DNA of 64,000 bases from Nelumbo lutea (taxonomy: Eukaryota; Streptophyta; Magnoliopsida; Proteales; Nelumbonaceae): contig JAKGHH010000003.1 in NCBI GenBank assembly GCA_022828595.1, forward strand, positions 100,525,583 to 100,589,582, read 5' to 3'. Positions 1-10,165 of this stretch are shown here, one piece after another. Under the pieces are notes generated by a model. That model was given only the letters and a program-made list of their open reading frames with translations, had not been told where the DNA came from and did not search any database. Numbering within the stretch: position 1 is the stretch's first letter; every line of letters starts with the position of its first letter. The position numbers and the translations under genes were made by a program.

Positions 1-404
1 ACGATGACGAGCTCCACACCAACCTAGACCTGATAGAGGAGGTACGAGACCTGACTTACATTCGGACTGTAGCTTACCAACAAAGAGTAGCTCGATACTA
101 TAACGCTCGGGTCAGAAAATGATACTTCTGCGTTGGCAATCTGGTTCTTCAGAAGGTTATGGTACCTGAGCCCAGTGTTGGCAAACTCGGACCGAATTGG
201 GAATGTCCATATCGAGTAAAACGGGTATTTGGGGAAGGCACATATGAGCTCGAGACTTTAGAAGGGAAGAAGGTACCACGAGCATGGAATATTGATAACC
301 TAAGAAGGTACTACTCATGGAATATTGATAACCTAAGGGCTATGGCGCCGAGCTGGCAGAAGACCTCGGTACTACAACAAGTCCTAATCGCCTCTTCGGC
401 ATAG
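1..404 (+). pseudogene. Gypsy pol, integrase C-terminal end (partial, broken)
   Basis: Translation gives the last part of a Ty3/gypsy integrase. An alpha-helical stretch ending in YYNARVRK is followed by a stop at about 121, then the conserved C-terminal domain in a continuing frame: VGKLGPNWECPYRVKRV, then YELETLEGKKVPRAWN and LRRYY. This small-barrel domain normally binds DNA during integration. The codons for WNIDNL and flanking residues are duplicated (near 283 and 319), a short tandem duplication past the usual end of the protein. The internal stop and duplication show the copy is dead. The catalytic core lies to the left of the window. Confidence 0.85.
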
Positions 405-505
405 GTAGACAAGTCCTAGTTGCCTCGTCGGCATAGGCAGACAAGTCCTAGTCACCTCCTTGGCATAGACAGACAAGTGTTAGTCGCCTATGAGGCATAG
501 ATAGC
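378..505 (+). repeat. Minisatellite, four 32-bp units
   Basis: Four head-to-tail units of 32 bases start at 378, 410, 442 and 474. Each begins CAAGTCCTAGT or a close variant and contains CGGCATAG. Units differ at a few positions. The array sits in the spacer between the integrase tail and the antisense ORF, a region where Tat-group elements often hold tandem repeats. Confidence 0.75.
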
Positions 506-928
506 TTGGATGCAAACCCTACGGTGCCTAATTCATCTCGGCATACAACAATATAAGGTTAATCCCACATGGAGTCAAGCACGTTAGCTCGGCACTTAGG
601 GATAACCAACACTTGGGCAAATAAATGACCTCGGCATATATAGATTGGGTATGTATCCTATAGTGTCTGATCGCCCTAGCATGCTATGGTAGTTATGTCA
701 CTCCTACTAGTGTCGAACTCACCAGCTCGACTGCAACCTAAACTTAGGAAAAGTTCACTCCTATTTGGTTTAGTTTGCTAGCTTGGGAGTAATCTACACT
801 GAGCAAAAATTTTTGCACATAAAGATTGCCAAAACACTTATATTTCATTGATGTAGACCTTCGAGTATAAAAAAAAATCTACTAAAACCGAGCTCGAAGG
901 ACCGGGATGTACATTGTATGTAGGGAGG

Positions 929-2904
929 TCAAACAAAAGAGGCACAACTATACATTCTATCTGCCAGAATCCCCTCCAGCATGTAGGTCGGTTCCATGTG
1001 GTCCTCCTCCATGTCCTCTTGGCCTGCCTCCCCTGATGGCCTCACCTCAAGAATTTCATCATTGCTCTCCCCTTTGGAGGAGTCGGGTTCCTCGTTAGCC
1101 ACTTTTGCCGCATCAGCCACTTGCAAAGTTTGAAGCCTGAATGGTATGAGCTAGATCCATACTCGACCTGGAATTCGTGAAACTCCGAGGACTCCTTGAA
1201 ATCCTCAATGGCACGATCTCTCTCTTGATCCCATGCCTCTTGGATAGTGGTCAAAGATGTACTCATTCTCCCACAAGAGAGCCTCCTTCTCCCCCTTGAG
1301 TTTCTTCTTCTCCATCGTTAATACGAGGATCAACTACTCCTGGCTTCGAGCTCCCTTCATGGCTCAAAGAACCTCACCCCGAGCTAAATCCAGCTCGCGG
1401 TAAAGCTTCCGAGCATTCTCTTCAGCTTCCTAGGCTCACTTCAAATGGATCTTAGACTAGTAGATGAGTGAATGAATATCGGAGTTTACCTGGAAAATGG
1501 AAAGTAGACATAAGTATTATTAACAAAAGAGTAAGAAAATAAAACAAAGGGGCAGGTTACTCACCACCATGCAGTAACTAGCCACTCTTCCTCTGAGCTG
1601 ACTCGTTGGCATGTTTGCCCATTCTGTGACCTCTACAGGAAATGCAACATCCTTGCTCTTGAGGAGCCCAAGCCATGGGGTCATTATGCACTCCTTCGGG
1701 AGCTGAGGCTCGGGCACCAAAGTACCCTCGGGCTGGTGAGGTGGGGCTCCCTCATCCATGTCAACAACTGGAGGTTGGGGATGAACCTCCTCCTCCGGGA
1801 GCTCAGCCGATATCGGCTCAACAACCTCAGATTGGGCGGGAATCGAAGGACCGACCTCCTCCCAACGGGACCTCTTCGAGGCCTTCCTCTTCTTTCCCTT
1901 CTGAACACTCCACAAAAGGTTTGCTACATCAACACCCGTCATAGCTTCTACAAGAGAAAAAGAAAAAGTTAGTCATGAACTGAAGTAAGTACAAAAATAA
2001 AAAAGGAAAAGTGATGTGTGCCAAAGTGGAGGCCTACCAGGACTCAGCTTAGCTCGTACAATCTTCTCCTCAGCCAAGAAATCTTTCATTTCAAGGCCGA
2101 GGTCCCTCTAGGAAGTAATGACTGCTCTAGTCTCAGCATCCAGCCTCACCCCGAGATCCTTAATGGCCACTCGTCAATGAGTGGGGAATGGCCATCCCTC
2201 AGGATTCCGAACAAAGAAGTGCCTCCTCTTACATGTCGGTAGTTTGTTCGGGCTACAGAACAAGACTTTGAACCTAGGGCAGGGGGAAATGTAGTAACTC
2301 TGTCAGGTGTCCCCGCGTAGGCAAGCAGAGTTCTTGGTGGAGCAGATTGAACTAAAGGTGTCTAGGGTAAGAGGTCGGTTATACTCGTGGAATAGAGAGA
2401 TCGTGTCAACAATGGTTCGGATGAGTTCGGGTGTAACTGGTCAATGGTAATGCCGAAGAACTTAATAATTTCTATGATGAAAGGGTGGAGCAGAAAGAAC
2501 AACCTAGCTATGAGCTGCTCCTCAAAAACCGCGAGCTCGTGGTGACCGTGAACCCAAGGGTACTAACCCAAAGGAATACTAAAGGTAAGGGTGTCAGGAA
2601 GACAGTAACGGGCTACCAAGGACAATAATCTATCCAAGGTCATCGTGGAATGGCCGAAGTCATCCAGATCATGACCCCGAGAAGAAGATGGGACCCCCTC
2701 TCTGGAGATCGGTCGCTCTACCTGAGGTTCAAGTTCCTTAGGCCGAGATGGCCCGACTTCGGGTAAAGGTGTTCCCCCTAAGAGGTGTAGAGAGGAGCTC
2801 TCTAGCGAAGAGCTGACCTCACTGACGAGAGCTGAGGATTGCACCCCGGCACCCTTGGGCTCATTAGAATCGCTAAGTAACCTATCTATGCTAGCGCTAG
2901 ACAT
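929..2904 (-). pseudogene. Antisense extra ORF of the Tat element (aORF), decayed
   Basis: Read on the minus strand, the start is MSSASIDRLLSDSN at 2904. The same ORF in the other Tat copy starts MSSSSVDSLIDELE, and both continue to a matching stretch (STMTLDRLL here, SIMTLERLQ there). Such ORFs match the plant 'putative gypsy type transposon' domain family and have no proven role. An intron is conserved: donor after ATGGTG (1565), acceptor before GTAAACTCC (1489), giving an intron of 75 bases at 1490-1564. The other copy splices at the same codon. The second exon ends in an acidic tail (1126-929) after a frameshift. Several stops and frameshifts interrupt the frame, so no product is expected. 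Confidence 0.7.
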
Positions 2905-3066
2905 ACTGGACAGGAAAAGGAAAGGGGAACAATTAAAGAAAGAAGATGAACTTACCAAAAGGACAACAACGACCTTAGACACAAACAAAAGGGTGGCGAG
3001 ATGAAGGACTCCAACACGAGCTCAATCACAAGATTTATGGTGAAGGTAATGGGCCCTTCAGCCCTT

Positions 3067-3074
3067 TATTTATA
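3067..3074 (-). promoter_or_regulatory. Probable TATA box for the antisense ORF
   Basis: Minus-strand TATAAATA lies about 165 bases upstream of the aORF start codon at 2904, with GGGCCC just downstream. The other Tat copy has the same TATAAATA and GGGCCC about 185 bases before its aORF. Function is inferred from this conservation. Confidence 0.55.
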
Positions 3075-3387
3075 GTTCACCGCATCCAATGATCAACGGC
3101 TGAGACCTGTACGATCTGACGACTCCCCATGAAAACCGGTTGCACACTACCCAAGGACAAAATCGGTTGAGCACGCTTTTTGGCATCCACGGAAACTATA
3201 AATGGTGTGACATCCGTGCATGCCCGGGACGCGACCTGGGTCATTTCATGGTTTATCCAGATGGTTGAATAGGTTCAACCAATGGTTTGCCCTCCAAGTT
3301 AACTAGACCTTGCGCCAAATCCACCTAAACTCTTCATGAACTCCCTGTACCAGGTTAGGACCCCTGGCACAAGGAGTGGGGGGCAAT

Positions 3388-4087
3388 TGATGAAGGGTGA
3401 TTTGGCACGACCTAGCAAGAAGGAGACACATAGGCGCGATCTGATCGAGGGATGGCAACTTAGCCAAGCAAGCCTAGTTCGTAACATTTGGAGTTCGGGT
3501 ATTCCAGCCACCTCGGCCCAAAACCCACCTCGGTGTAGTGGCACCTCGACACCCAATCCAATTCAGAACTAAAGAGTCGAAGTCCCAGCTCAGAGCTAAT
3601 GAGCCGAAACACCACGTAACCGACTCCAAAGGCCTCCCCAATAGATCCCAAATCTCTTGAGGTCACGATTAGCCAACAGATCCCGAATTTCCCGAGATCA
3701 CGATACGAACTCATCCCCATTCTTCCTGAATCGGAGGTATGCGATAAACCTTATCAACATACTTCTCTCCTTCAAAAATAGAACCAACCTTATCTCCATA
3801 GCCCGGGGATCCCGAAGCTCTTTCGTTAGGCCTGCGACTACTCCAGTATATAAAGACTTGAAATCTCAAGGCAAAGGTATGTGTGATTATTCTACTCTTT
3901 AGCACTCAAGCTCTCAAGCATTCAGCTCGCACTCACAGTATAAAGACTGGCTTAACCATTGGAGCGACCTCGCCAGGTTATCTATCCCGGGTTCTCTGAT
4001 CCACTGTTTTGCAAATCGGTGTAGCTCACCGCCCATTTGGAGTTCAAATCACCCTCCATCTAGGAATAGCTAGATCGCACACCATCA
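3388..4087 (+). repeat. 3' LTR of the Tat element
   Basis: Starts TGATGAAGGGTGATTTGG after a purine-rich tract and ends GATCGCACACCATCA. The last 28 bases align with the end of the LTRs at 8857-9722 and 14294-15178 (read on the minus strand), which fixes the right boundary at 4087. The 5-bp inverted ends are TGATG and CATCA. The LTR is 700 bases, shorter than the 866 and 885 of the related copy. Confidence 0.8.
3847..3854 (+). promoter_or_regulatory. LTR promoter TATA box
   Basis: TATATAAA lies about 460 bases into the LTR on the element's sense strand, where a U3/R boundary promoter is expected. Assignment rests on motif and position only. Confidence 0.4.
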
Positions 4088-4685
4088 ATTGGTAATTCTA
4101 AATGTTGTTATACTATGTTGAGAATTCTTTATCTTATATTAACACAATTTAATAACTAATATATACCAACATATTAAATTCAAGAGTATATATACATCTA
4201 ACTTAACATTTGATGATAACAAAGTTATACATAGTATATACTATGCATCCACTATATAACATATTGTTCTTTTTCTAAGGAAAAATTATAACTGTAGTAG
4301 TTTGCATGCCACAAAAGTGTGGGGAGGGGGCCTAGCATGAATAGGCCCATGGCCCATGAGCCCATGCTTCACCAATTGGCTTTATATAATGCATATTTAT
4401 ATACATACTAGTGGGTGGTGCCTCTGCGTTGCAAGGACCGATAAGAATACAATAACATATTAAATAAACAATTTTATACATACATACAAGCATACATACA
4501 CACACATACACATATATATTAGTGGGGTATCCCTAGGTGAAACCAATTTCAATCCGATAAGAATCGAGACAATATATTAGGAATTGGAACCAACTCACAG
4601 ATTGTATTTCCTAGAACTAAAATTGATTCAATCGATTTGTGTCTATCTATTCCATCAGGTCCAACTCGACCCCATTGGCAGCACT

Positions 4686-4733
<48 letters not shown>

Positions 4734-4943
4734 GTAATAAATGAAAAGTAAAGAGAGTAATAACAATATTGTAATTACTTTTTTCTGACTTTATTGTAAT
4801 TACATGAAAATTGAATGTCATGTGCACAACTAAAAAAGAGGCAATGATTGCCTTTTAACGATACTCTTGTAATTACTAAAAGACTCAAGGTGACAAATAA
4901 CCACACTCTTATAATTAGTAAAGAACTTAAGGTGACAAATAAT
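4088..4943. other. AT-rich intergenic stretch, no gene seen
   Basis: No reading frame or known element is recognised. It holds a (GA)n microsatellite at about 4684-4733 and otherwise AT-rich DNA between the Tat LTR and the hAT MITE. Confidence 0.5.
4684..4733. repeat. (GA)n microsatellite
   Basis: About 24 GA dinucleotides, interrupted once by AA. Confidence 0.95.
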
Positions 4944-5473
4944 TAGACCTATTCATGGGCCGGGTAGCCCGATGGGTTGGTCCCAGCCCAATCTAAGTCG
5001 GGCTTGGATTAGATTTTAGGCACATGGGCTCGGGCTTGGGTCTAAAATATCAGGCCTGACTTTTTTCAAAACAAGCTCGAGCTTTCTCAAAAAAGTCAGG
5101 CCCGAGCCCAAGCCCGACTTGATAATGTATTATATTAAAAAATATATTTTATAAAATAAAAAAGCATATATACAATATATTTTCTTTATTTTTCTGATCC
5201 TTTTTCAACTAATAATGAGACTTTTCATTATTTTTTTTTTTAGGTTTTGAGGTCTTTTAGTATAAATAAAACAGATTTTAATTGAACTAAAAAGGAAAAA
5301 AAATATTTTCTCTAAATTTCTGACTAGCCTCGGGTTTGGGCCCGGGCTTCAGGCTTTATATGAGGGTTGGGATCAGGCTCAAAACCTAGGCCCGATGGTC
5401 AAGTCGGGCTCAGACTCGGGCATGAACAGATTTTGTTAATATAGAGGCAAAGCTCAACCCGTGAACAGGTCTA
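4944..5473. mobile_element. hAT-type MITE with 8-bp target duplication
   Basis: The element runs from TAGACCTATTCATGGG to CCCGTGAACAGGTCTA, whose ends are inverted repeats. It is flanked by a perfect 8-base duplication, CAAATAAT, at 4936-4943 and 5474-5481. Inside, GC-rich GGGCTCGGGCTTGG blocks occur in inverted pairs around an AT-rich core. There is no coding capacity. Eight-base duplications and TAG-type ends fit non-autonomous hAT elements. Confidence 0.8.
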
Positions 5474-5642
5474 CAAATAATGACACTCTTGTAATTAGCA
5501 AATACTCATGAACATTCACATAGACCAATCATGCCAAAACATCCAAATATTTCGCACGAGCTCATAGAGCCATGACATGCTGAGATTCCATTTAGGTTCC
5601 ATTTGTTTTGTGGGATGATTTGGGTGGGATGGGATGGGATGG

Positions 5643-5753
5643 GAAAGTGTAAAAATTATAACTTCCATTGTTTGGTTGTAGATGTAGGAAAATAATAGGA
5701 AAGTGTAAAAATTATAACTTCCATTGTTTGGTTGTAGATGTAGGAAAATAATA
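5643..5753. repeat. 56-bp tandem duplication
   Basis: Two adjacent near-identical copies, each starting GGAAAGTGTAAAAATTATAA and ending in GGAAAATAATA, lie near the left end of the TIR element. Confidence 0.85.
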
Positions 5754-5961
5754 GGAAAGTGTAAAAATCACTATGACGAAGAGGAAGCCGTGGGGTGCTC
5801 TATTCATGAAGACAAACAGTAGTTTGTCAGAAAGTGAAGACGATGAACGGTGTCATAGATCTCGTTTCGAATGGGGAAGGTAGCAAATCTAGGTTCGAAA
5901 GGGGAGGTAGTAGTAGAAGAAGAAAGAGAAGCCACTTGGTCACTACTCACTACTGTCGTCA

Positions 5962-6315
5962 CTATTTGTACATCTCGATCAATCGAAACCTCGCTGAACC
6001 CAAATCTCTGTAAGGACGGGCAATATCCCCTCCTCCGAGTCTCCCTTTGACTCTCCTCCTTCTCAAGATCTTGTAAGCTCCAAACCTAGCAATCCCGACA
6101 AAGATCAAGCTTGCTCCTACCAGCACAACAATCCCAATAGCATAACCCACATCTTTCGGGTTCCCTTCCACTGCTCTCACCTTAAAATATCCTCTTTTGT
6201 TCTCATCCCCAACAGCCTCCAACGTGTTTATTGGATAACCCAGCTTGTAACAATACCCAATGTCATTGTTAAAAACAGCTCCCCAACAACTATAGTTTCT
6301 CTCACTCTCTCGCAT
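5962..6315 (-). pseudogene. Captured gene fragment, single-pass membrane protein-like, unrecognised
   Basis: A 117-codon minus-strand frame has a protein-like composition. A soluble part (NNDIGYCYKLGYPINTLEAV, then KRGYFKVRAVEGNP) leads into one hydrophobic segment (GIVVLVGASLIFVGIARFG) and then a basic stop-transfer run (KILRRRRVKGR). Upstream in another frame (about 6390-6290) there is further protein-like sequence (IELPYKELMGYEKITTMEEC), so the captured piece is probably frameshifted and longer than this ORF. I do not recognise the family. Its position inside a TIR element suggests capture of host sequence. Confidence 0.45.
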
Positions 6316-6749
6316 TCTTCCATAGTTGTTATCTTTTCATAACCCATCAGCTCCTTGTAAGGTAGCTCAATGCCATTCTTCCTCAAAACCTAATGATGCT
6401 CTGCTTCGAACCAGAGAAGCCGCCGCCACTGCTTTGCTTCTGGGTTCAAACGAGGAAGGTAGTGGAAGAAGAAAGAGAAGCCGCCACCGCTGCTAATAGT
6501 TCATCGCTGGTTCTCTGCTTCAAACAAGGAAGGTAGCAGATCTGGTTCTCTACTTCGAATCAGAGCCGCCACTACTTCAAACGGGGAAGGGGAGGCACTG
6601 ATTATTTGTCATCGATGGTAACAATGCCTCCCCATCCCACACTTTTCTCATCTCATCCCTCTCTTTCCCTCAAAACAAATGAGAGAAAAGAGAATATTTT
6701 TGGAATATTCTATTTTTCTCATCCCCATCCCACAAACTAAACGGAGTCT

Positions 6750-7972
6750 TAAAGCAAAACAGGTGTTTTGTTCGTATCCATTTTGCTTTTATTATGTATA
6801 TGATTATCATTATGTATATAGATATTTATTAAGGGAAAATGTTACTTTATTACCCTAAACTTTGAGGGTAGTGTCAAGTTAGTACCCGAACTTTTAAATG
6901 TGTCATTGCAGTACCCAAACTTCCAAAAAGTGCCAAGTTGGTCCTGCCAATGGAATGACACAAATACCCCTATGATGTGAAGAAGAGAGTATTTTTCAAA
7001 ATGAGGATAATGCCCATTCATAAACCCTTATTTGCTCAGATAGTGAATCATTGTTCACTAAAATCATCTGTGTACTGTTCGAAGTTGTAGAGTTCGCCAG
7101 ATGTGACAAGTTGCTTCACAGAATCATAACAACTGAGTCTCATATTGGTCCTTGACTCGTCTTTCTATGAGGACGATTCATCCCCGTCGCCTGTCATGAA
7201 GCGTTGCATCGATTTCAAAGCTACAACACTGCTACTGCTACACCCATTTTTTTTCTTTAGGTATGGGCTTTTGCAAATTGAGTTCAAATTTTAGACTTCA
7301 AACTTCAGACTAGGGTAGGGTTGAAGCCCTTTTATTGAAGCTATTGAATCTAGTGTGCTTGTTTCAATTCAAGGGCATTGTTGTATCCTGAATGCCGATT
7401 GCTCTACTCCCGTCCTTGATGAACTGTGACCATGATCTGATTTTAACAGAATTAAATAGGAAAAGGACCGAAACCTCCCCATGCCCGAACAAATTTACCT
7501 GAAACCACCCTGGGAATTAATTAAAATCTCCATTCGGTAGGACTGATTCTATGTAAACTGATGGTTGTTCATTAGGGTGAATTTAATTATGAGCTAGAAG
7601 ATGAGAACTAGAGCCTAGTGGTGTCGTCGGTCTGGTTCAAATCTGAAGACAAATCGGATGATTCCGAGACATCAATGGATAGGGGGACTGCCCTGAGGAG
7701 ATGTCGAAGATGGTGCTGGACACCGAACAAATGATATTCAGGGATCTGGTGGCCGAGAAGATTCGAGATCTCGTAGTCTTTAGCACAACTCTCTCTCTCT
7801 CTCTCTTGCAATTCCTTTAATCCCTTGACTTCCATCAAAATTAGAACTGGTTTAGATAACAGAAGAACATGGTAGAAACCATGTGTTTCCTTTCAGACTC
7901 TCGTATTTTGAACGCATCACTTCCTCAATCGAGCCACCAACAACATCAACATGAAAACAAAATTGATGAAAT
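6750..7972. other. Intergenic DNA between TIR element and copia LTR
   Basis: From about 6838 the text (TTACCCTAAACTTTGAGGG, then TTAGTACCCGAAC) resembles the terminal region of the MULE-like MITE at 26511-26998, so a degraded MITE end is possible. The rest has no recognisable coding sequence. Confidence 0.35.
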
Positions 7973-8611
7973 TGTTGGGGTTCCGTGTAACTCACTAATA
8001 AAGACAAGAAAAAAAATAAGGAAAAGACAAAAAGAAAGATAATGGAAAGTAAAGAGGCTTTTTTGCATTGGCTTTGCAAGGCAAATCAATACGTCCTTCG
8101 TTAACCAACGAATTGGAGAGAGCTCACACTCCCCTCTCTCAACTCCAAAAAAACAAGTATTTAGAAAAATAACAGACAACAAAAAAGGGGTTTAGAAAAA
8201 AATGTTTTTTGTGAAGAAGAAGAAAATTTACAGGGGCTAAAATAAAAAAGACAAATCCGTTTTCAACATCTCCTCTTGCTTCCACCTTTTGTGAGAGATT
8301 TCTTGTTTATTATCCATCTTAATGATGTTTTCTGCTATTGGAATCCAAGAACTTTCTTGATGTTCATCATCTAGTTGTAACTAGATAGAACAACATTGTA
8401 TTCCATTACTATTGTTGATAATGGATGATTTGGACTTCGGTTCCTTGGTTTTTACCCTCATATTGAGGGGTTTTCCACATAAATCTTGGTGTCTATTATT
8501 GTTACTTGCTCTATTTTTTATTATTTATTTTATTATTATTGCATGCTTGATATTTGTGGTTAAGATCTCTGTGATTTTACACAAAGAAAAATATAGGGAT
8601 TATTCCCAACA
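7973..8611 (+). repeat. Left (5') LTR of the copia element
   Basis: 639 bases from TGTTGGGGTTCC to ATTCCCAACA, so the ends are complementary (TGTTGGG/CCCAACA). It matches 18826-19391 along most of its length, with small indels near the start. Confidence 0.85.
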
Positions 8612-8614
8612 AAC

Positions 8615-8632
8615 TGGTATTAGAACACTTGG
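8615..8632 (+). other. Copia primer-binding site (initiator Met tRNA type)
   Basis: TGGTATTAGAACACTTGG lies three bases after the LTR end. Copia elements usually carry TGGTATCAGAGC here, complementary to the 3' end of initiator tRNA-Met. Several bases have drifted. Confidence 0.7.
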
Positions 8633-8679
8633 TTTTTGTGTAAATCATGGAAGGGTGTTCAATTAGAATGATTTTATTA

Positions 8680-8856
8680 AATGGAAGAAACTAGTCTCTC
8701 TAGAAACCAAAAATGAAGGATTTATTGCTCTCTAGGGATTTGTATGCACTTATTATAAGGTGATAATGGTAAGCCAAAAGATATGTCCGGTGAGGCTTCA
8801 GAATTCCTTGACTTAAGAGCAGTTGCTTTCATTAGACAATGGTTGGATGACAGTTC
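8680..8856 (+). pseudogene. Copia gag, N-terminal part
   Basis: Frames in this stretch give MKDLLLSRDLYAL, then GDNGKPKDMSGEASEF and LDLRAVAFIRQWLDD. This fits the copia/TNT1 gag start, whose usual form is W..KMKDLL...L then DL.A...I...L.D. It stops where the Tat element is inserted and resumes at 15184. The joined text contains stops. Confidence 0.65.
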
Positions 8857-9722
8857 TGATGTAGTGCAATCCGGTCACTCCTAGCTGGCGCTTGCGTGGC
8901 TCCTGAGAGGTACTTGAGACGAGAGGAAAGAGGAAGAGCTCCCGGGGGATTTCCCGACAGGAATGCTCCGATGCTTAAATTAGTATTATGTGCAAGAAGC
9001 AATAGGAGAACGAATGCTAAGAGTGCAGGTTACACAGGTTATTCAAAGATACCTTGTTCCTTGAGAATAAGCCCCTTATAACTGAATTTCGTTGCTTCAG
9101 GCCCTCTGACTTCTGATAGGGTAGGTATAACCGCCACTGTCAGTCTGCCACAGCCGTTACAGGCACGACTGAGGTGGCACGCGTGGGGCCGTTGCTGCAG
9201 GGTACGTGTCTATCGGGTACAAGACACCTTTCTAAAGGTGGCAGACGCAACGAGAGGGACAAGTCTGATGTCCACAGATTTGTTGGGTACGGTGGTCGAG
9301 CAGGAAGCCCTCCTGTGGTATACCAAACTACCCTCCTGCGAATTGCCCTAAGCCGGGATGTCCTTTGAGTGACAGGACGCCTGTAGCCGGTTATGTCGAG
9401 CTAGCTGCCCCGAGGTGTCTGTGCTTCGGGGTGTCCTGAGAAGGATCAGTGCGTTCTTGCCTGGGAGTGGCCCGAGGTCCATTGGGAGGAGCTCGAGGCG
9501 CCCCGAACTTGGGACCCCCCGAAGTGCCTTGACCCCGGGGAGGAGGTGCAAGTAAGGTGGCTCCCGACGAGTAGTTTACTCGTCGAGTTGCCGTGCTGAA
9601 CTTGGTGGGACTTTCCCTCCGAGTTATCACGTTCATTGCGCTATCATGCTGAGTCACTATTTGAGCAAGGTCACGCCCACGTGTACCCGTGCTGCGAGGT
9701 TGGGCCAAATCACCCTCCATCA
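8857..9722 (-). repeat. 3' LTR of the pol-less Tat element
   Basis: 866 bases with TGATG/CATCA ends, next to a polypurine tract on its internal side and the AGTTC duplication on the outer side. Confidence 0.88.
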
Positions 9723-9739
9723 ATTGCCCCCCACTCCCC
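9723..9739 (-). other. Polypurine tract of the pol-less Tat element
   Basis: On the minus strand this is GGGGAGTGGGGGGCAAT immediately before the 3' LTR, near-identical to the tract before the LTR at 3388. It would prime plus-strand synthesis. Confidence 0.75.
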
Positions 9740-9973
9740 GTGCTGGCGACGATGACCCAGCGCGGGGAGGTCATGACGCGCTGAGTGGATTTGACGTCGG
9801 TTGTCATGCTACTTTGTCATGCGCTCTGTCCAACTAAGTCGGTCGGGTGTCTGGTTCGATCAGAAAAGACTTGAGTCGTGTCTGGTTTCCACATGGATCT
9901 CACGCGATTTAGACTTCGCGGACGTAAAAAATGCGCTAAACCGCTTTCGTCTCAAGGAACCCGCAGCTGTGGC

Positions 9974-9981
9974 TATAAATA
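9974..9981 (+). promoter_or_regulatory. TATA box of the antisense ORF
   Basis: TATAAATA is followed by GGGGGCCCC, about 185 bases before the aORF start. The arrangement matches the TATAAATA with GGGCCC before the aORF of the first Tat copy (3067-3074). This would drive transcription opposite to the element's LTR promoter. Confidence 0.6.
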
Positions 9982-10165
9982 GGGGGCCCCTTGGCCATTT
10001 TCTTCGCCACAAAGCTCTCATCGTTAGTGTTTGAACTCGCGTCGGAGGTCTCTTAGCTCGGGTCTTCCAGTTTGTCTTGCTCTCCCAGTCCGGTTGCGTT
10101 TCTTTTGGTGAGTCCTCCCGAGCTTCCTCCCTCCGTTTCAATTTGTTTATTCCCTTTCGTTCACT

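Larger units (their letters stand above)
1..4087 (+). mobile_element. 3' portion of a Tat-group Ty3/gypsy retrotransposon
   Basis: The window opens inside the end of pol (integrase tail, to about 320), continues through a spacer with short tandem repeats and an antisense extra ORF (929-2904, minus), and closes with an LTR at 3388-4087. This order (pol, antisense extra ORF, 3' LTR) is known for Retand-like members of the Tat group. The LTR starts TGATGAAGGG and ends CATCA, the same ends as the complete Tat element at 8857-15178. A purine-rich stretch, AGGAGTGGGGGGCAAT, sits directly before the LTR and fits a polypurine tract. The left part of the element lies outside the window, so gag and most of pol cannot be judged. 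Coding parts carry stops, so this copy is inactive. Confidence 0.85.
5595..6749. mobile_element. TIR element carrying a foreign gene fragment
   Basis: The left end GGTTCCATTTGTTTTGTGG and the reverse complement of the right end (GACTCCGTTTAGTTTGTGG) form an imperfect inverted repeat, continuing into GGGATG repeats on both sides. The element is about 1.15 kb and contains a membrane-protein-like fragment (5962-6315, minus) plus GAAGAAAGAGAAGCC direct repeats. No transposase is present. The ends resemble hAT-type MITEs, but I could not find a convincing target duplication, so class and exact ends are tentative. Confidence 0.55.

Noticed and set aside
1675..1972. Plus-strand ORFs across the first antisense ORF
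   Set aside because: They are shadows of the minus-strand aORF; their composition gives no known domain.
4040..4062. LTR end placed at CAAATCACCCTCCATC
   Set aside because: This resembles the LTR start inverted, but alignment with the other Tat LTRs puts the true end at CATCA (4087).
8412..8666. Plus-strand ORF with a hydrophobic LLLLLALFFII stretch, repeated at 19265-19462
   Set aside because: Both lie in the two LTRs of the copia element at the same position; they are LTR sequence, not a gene.
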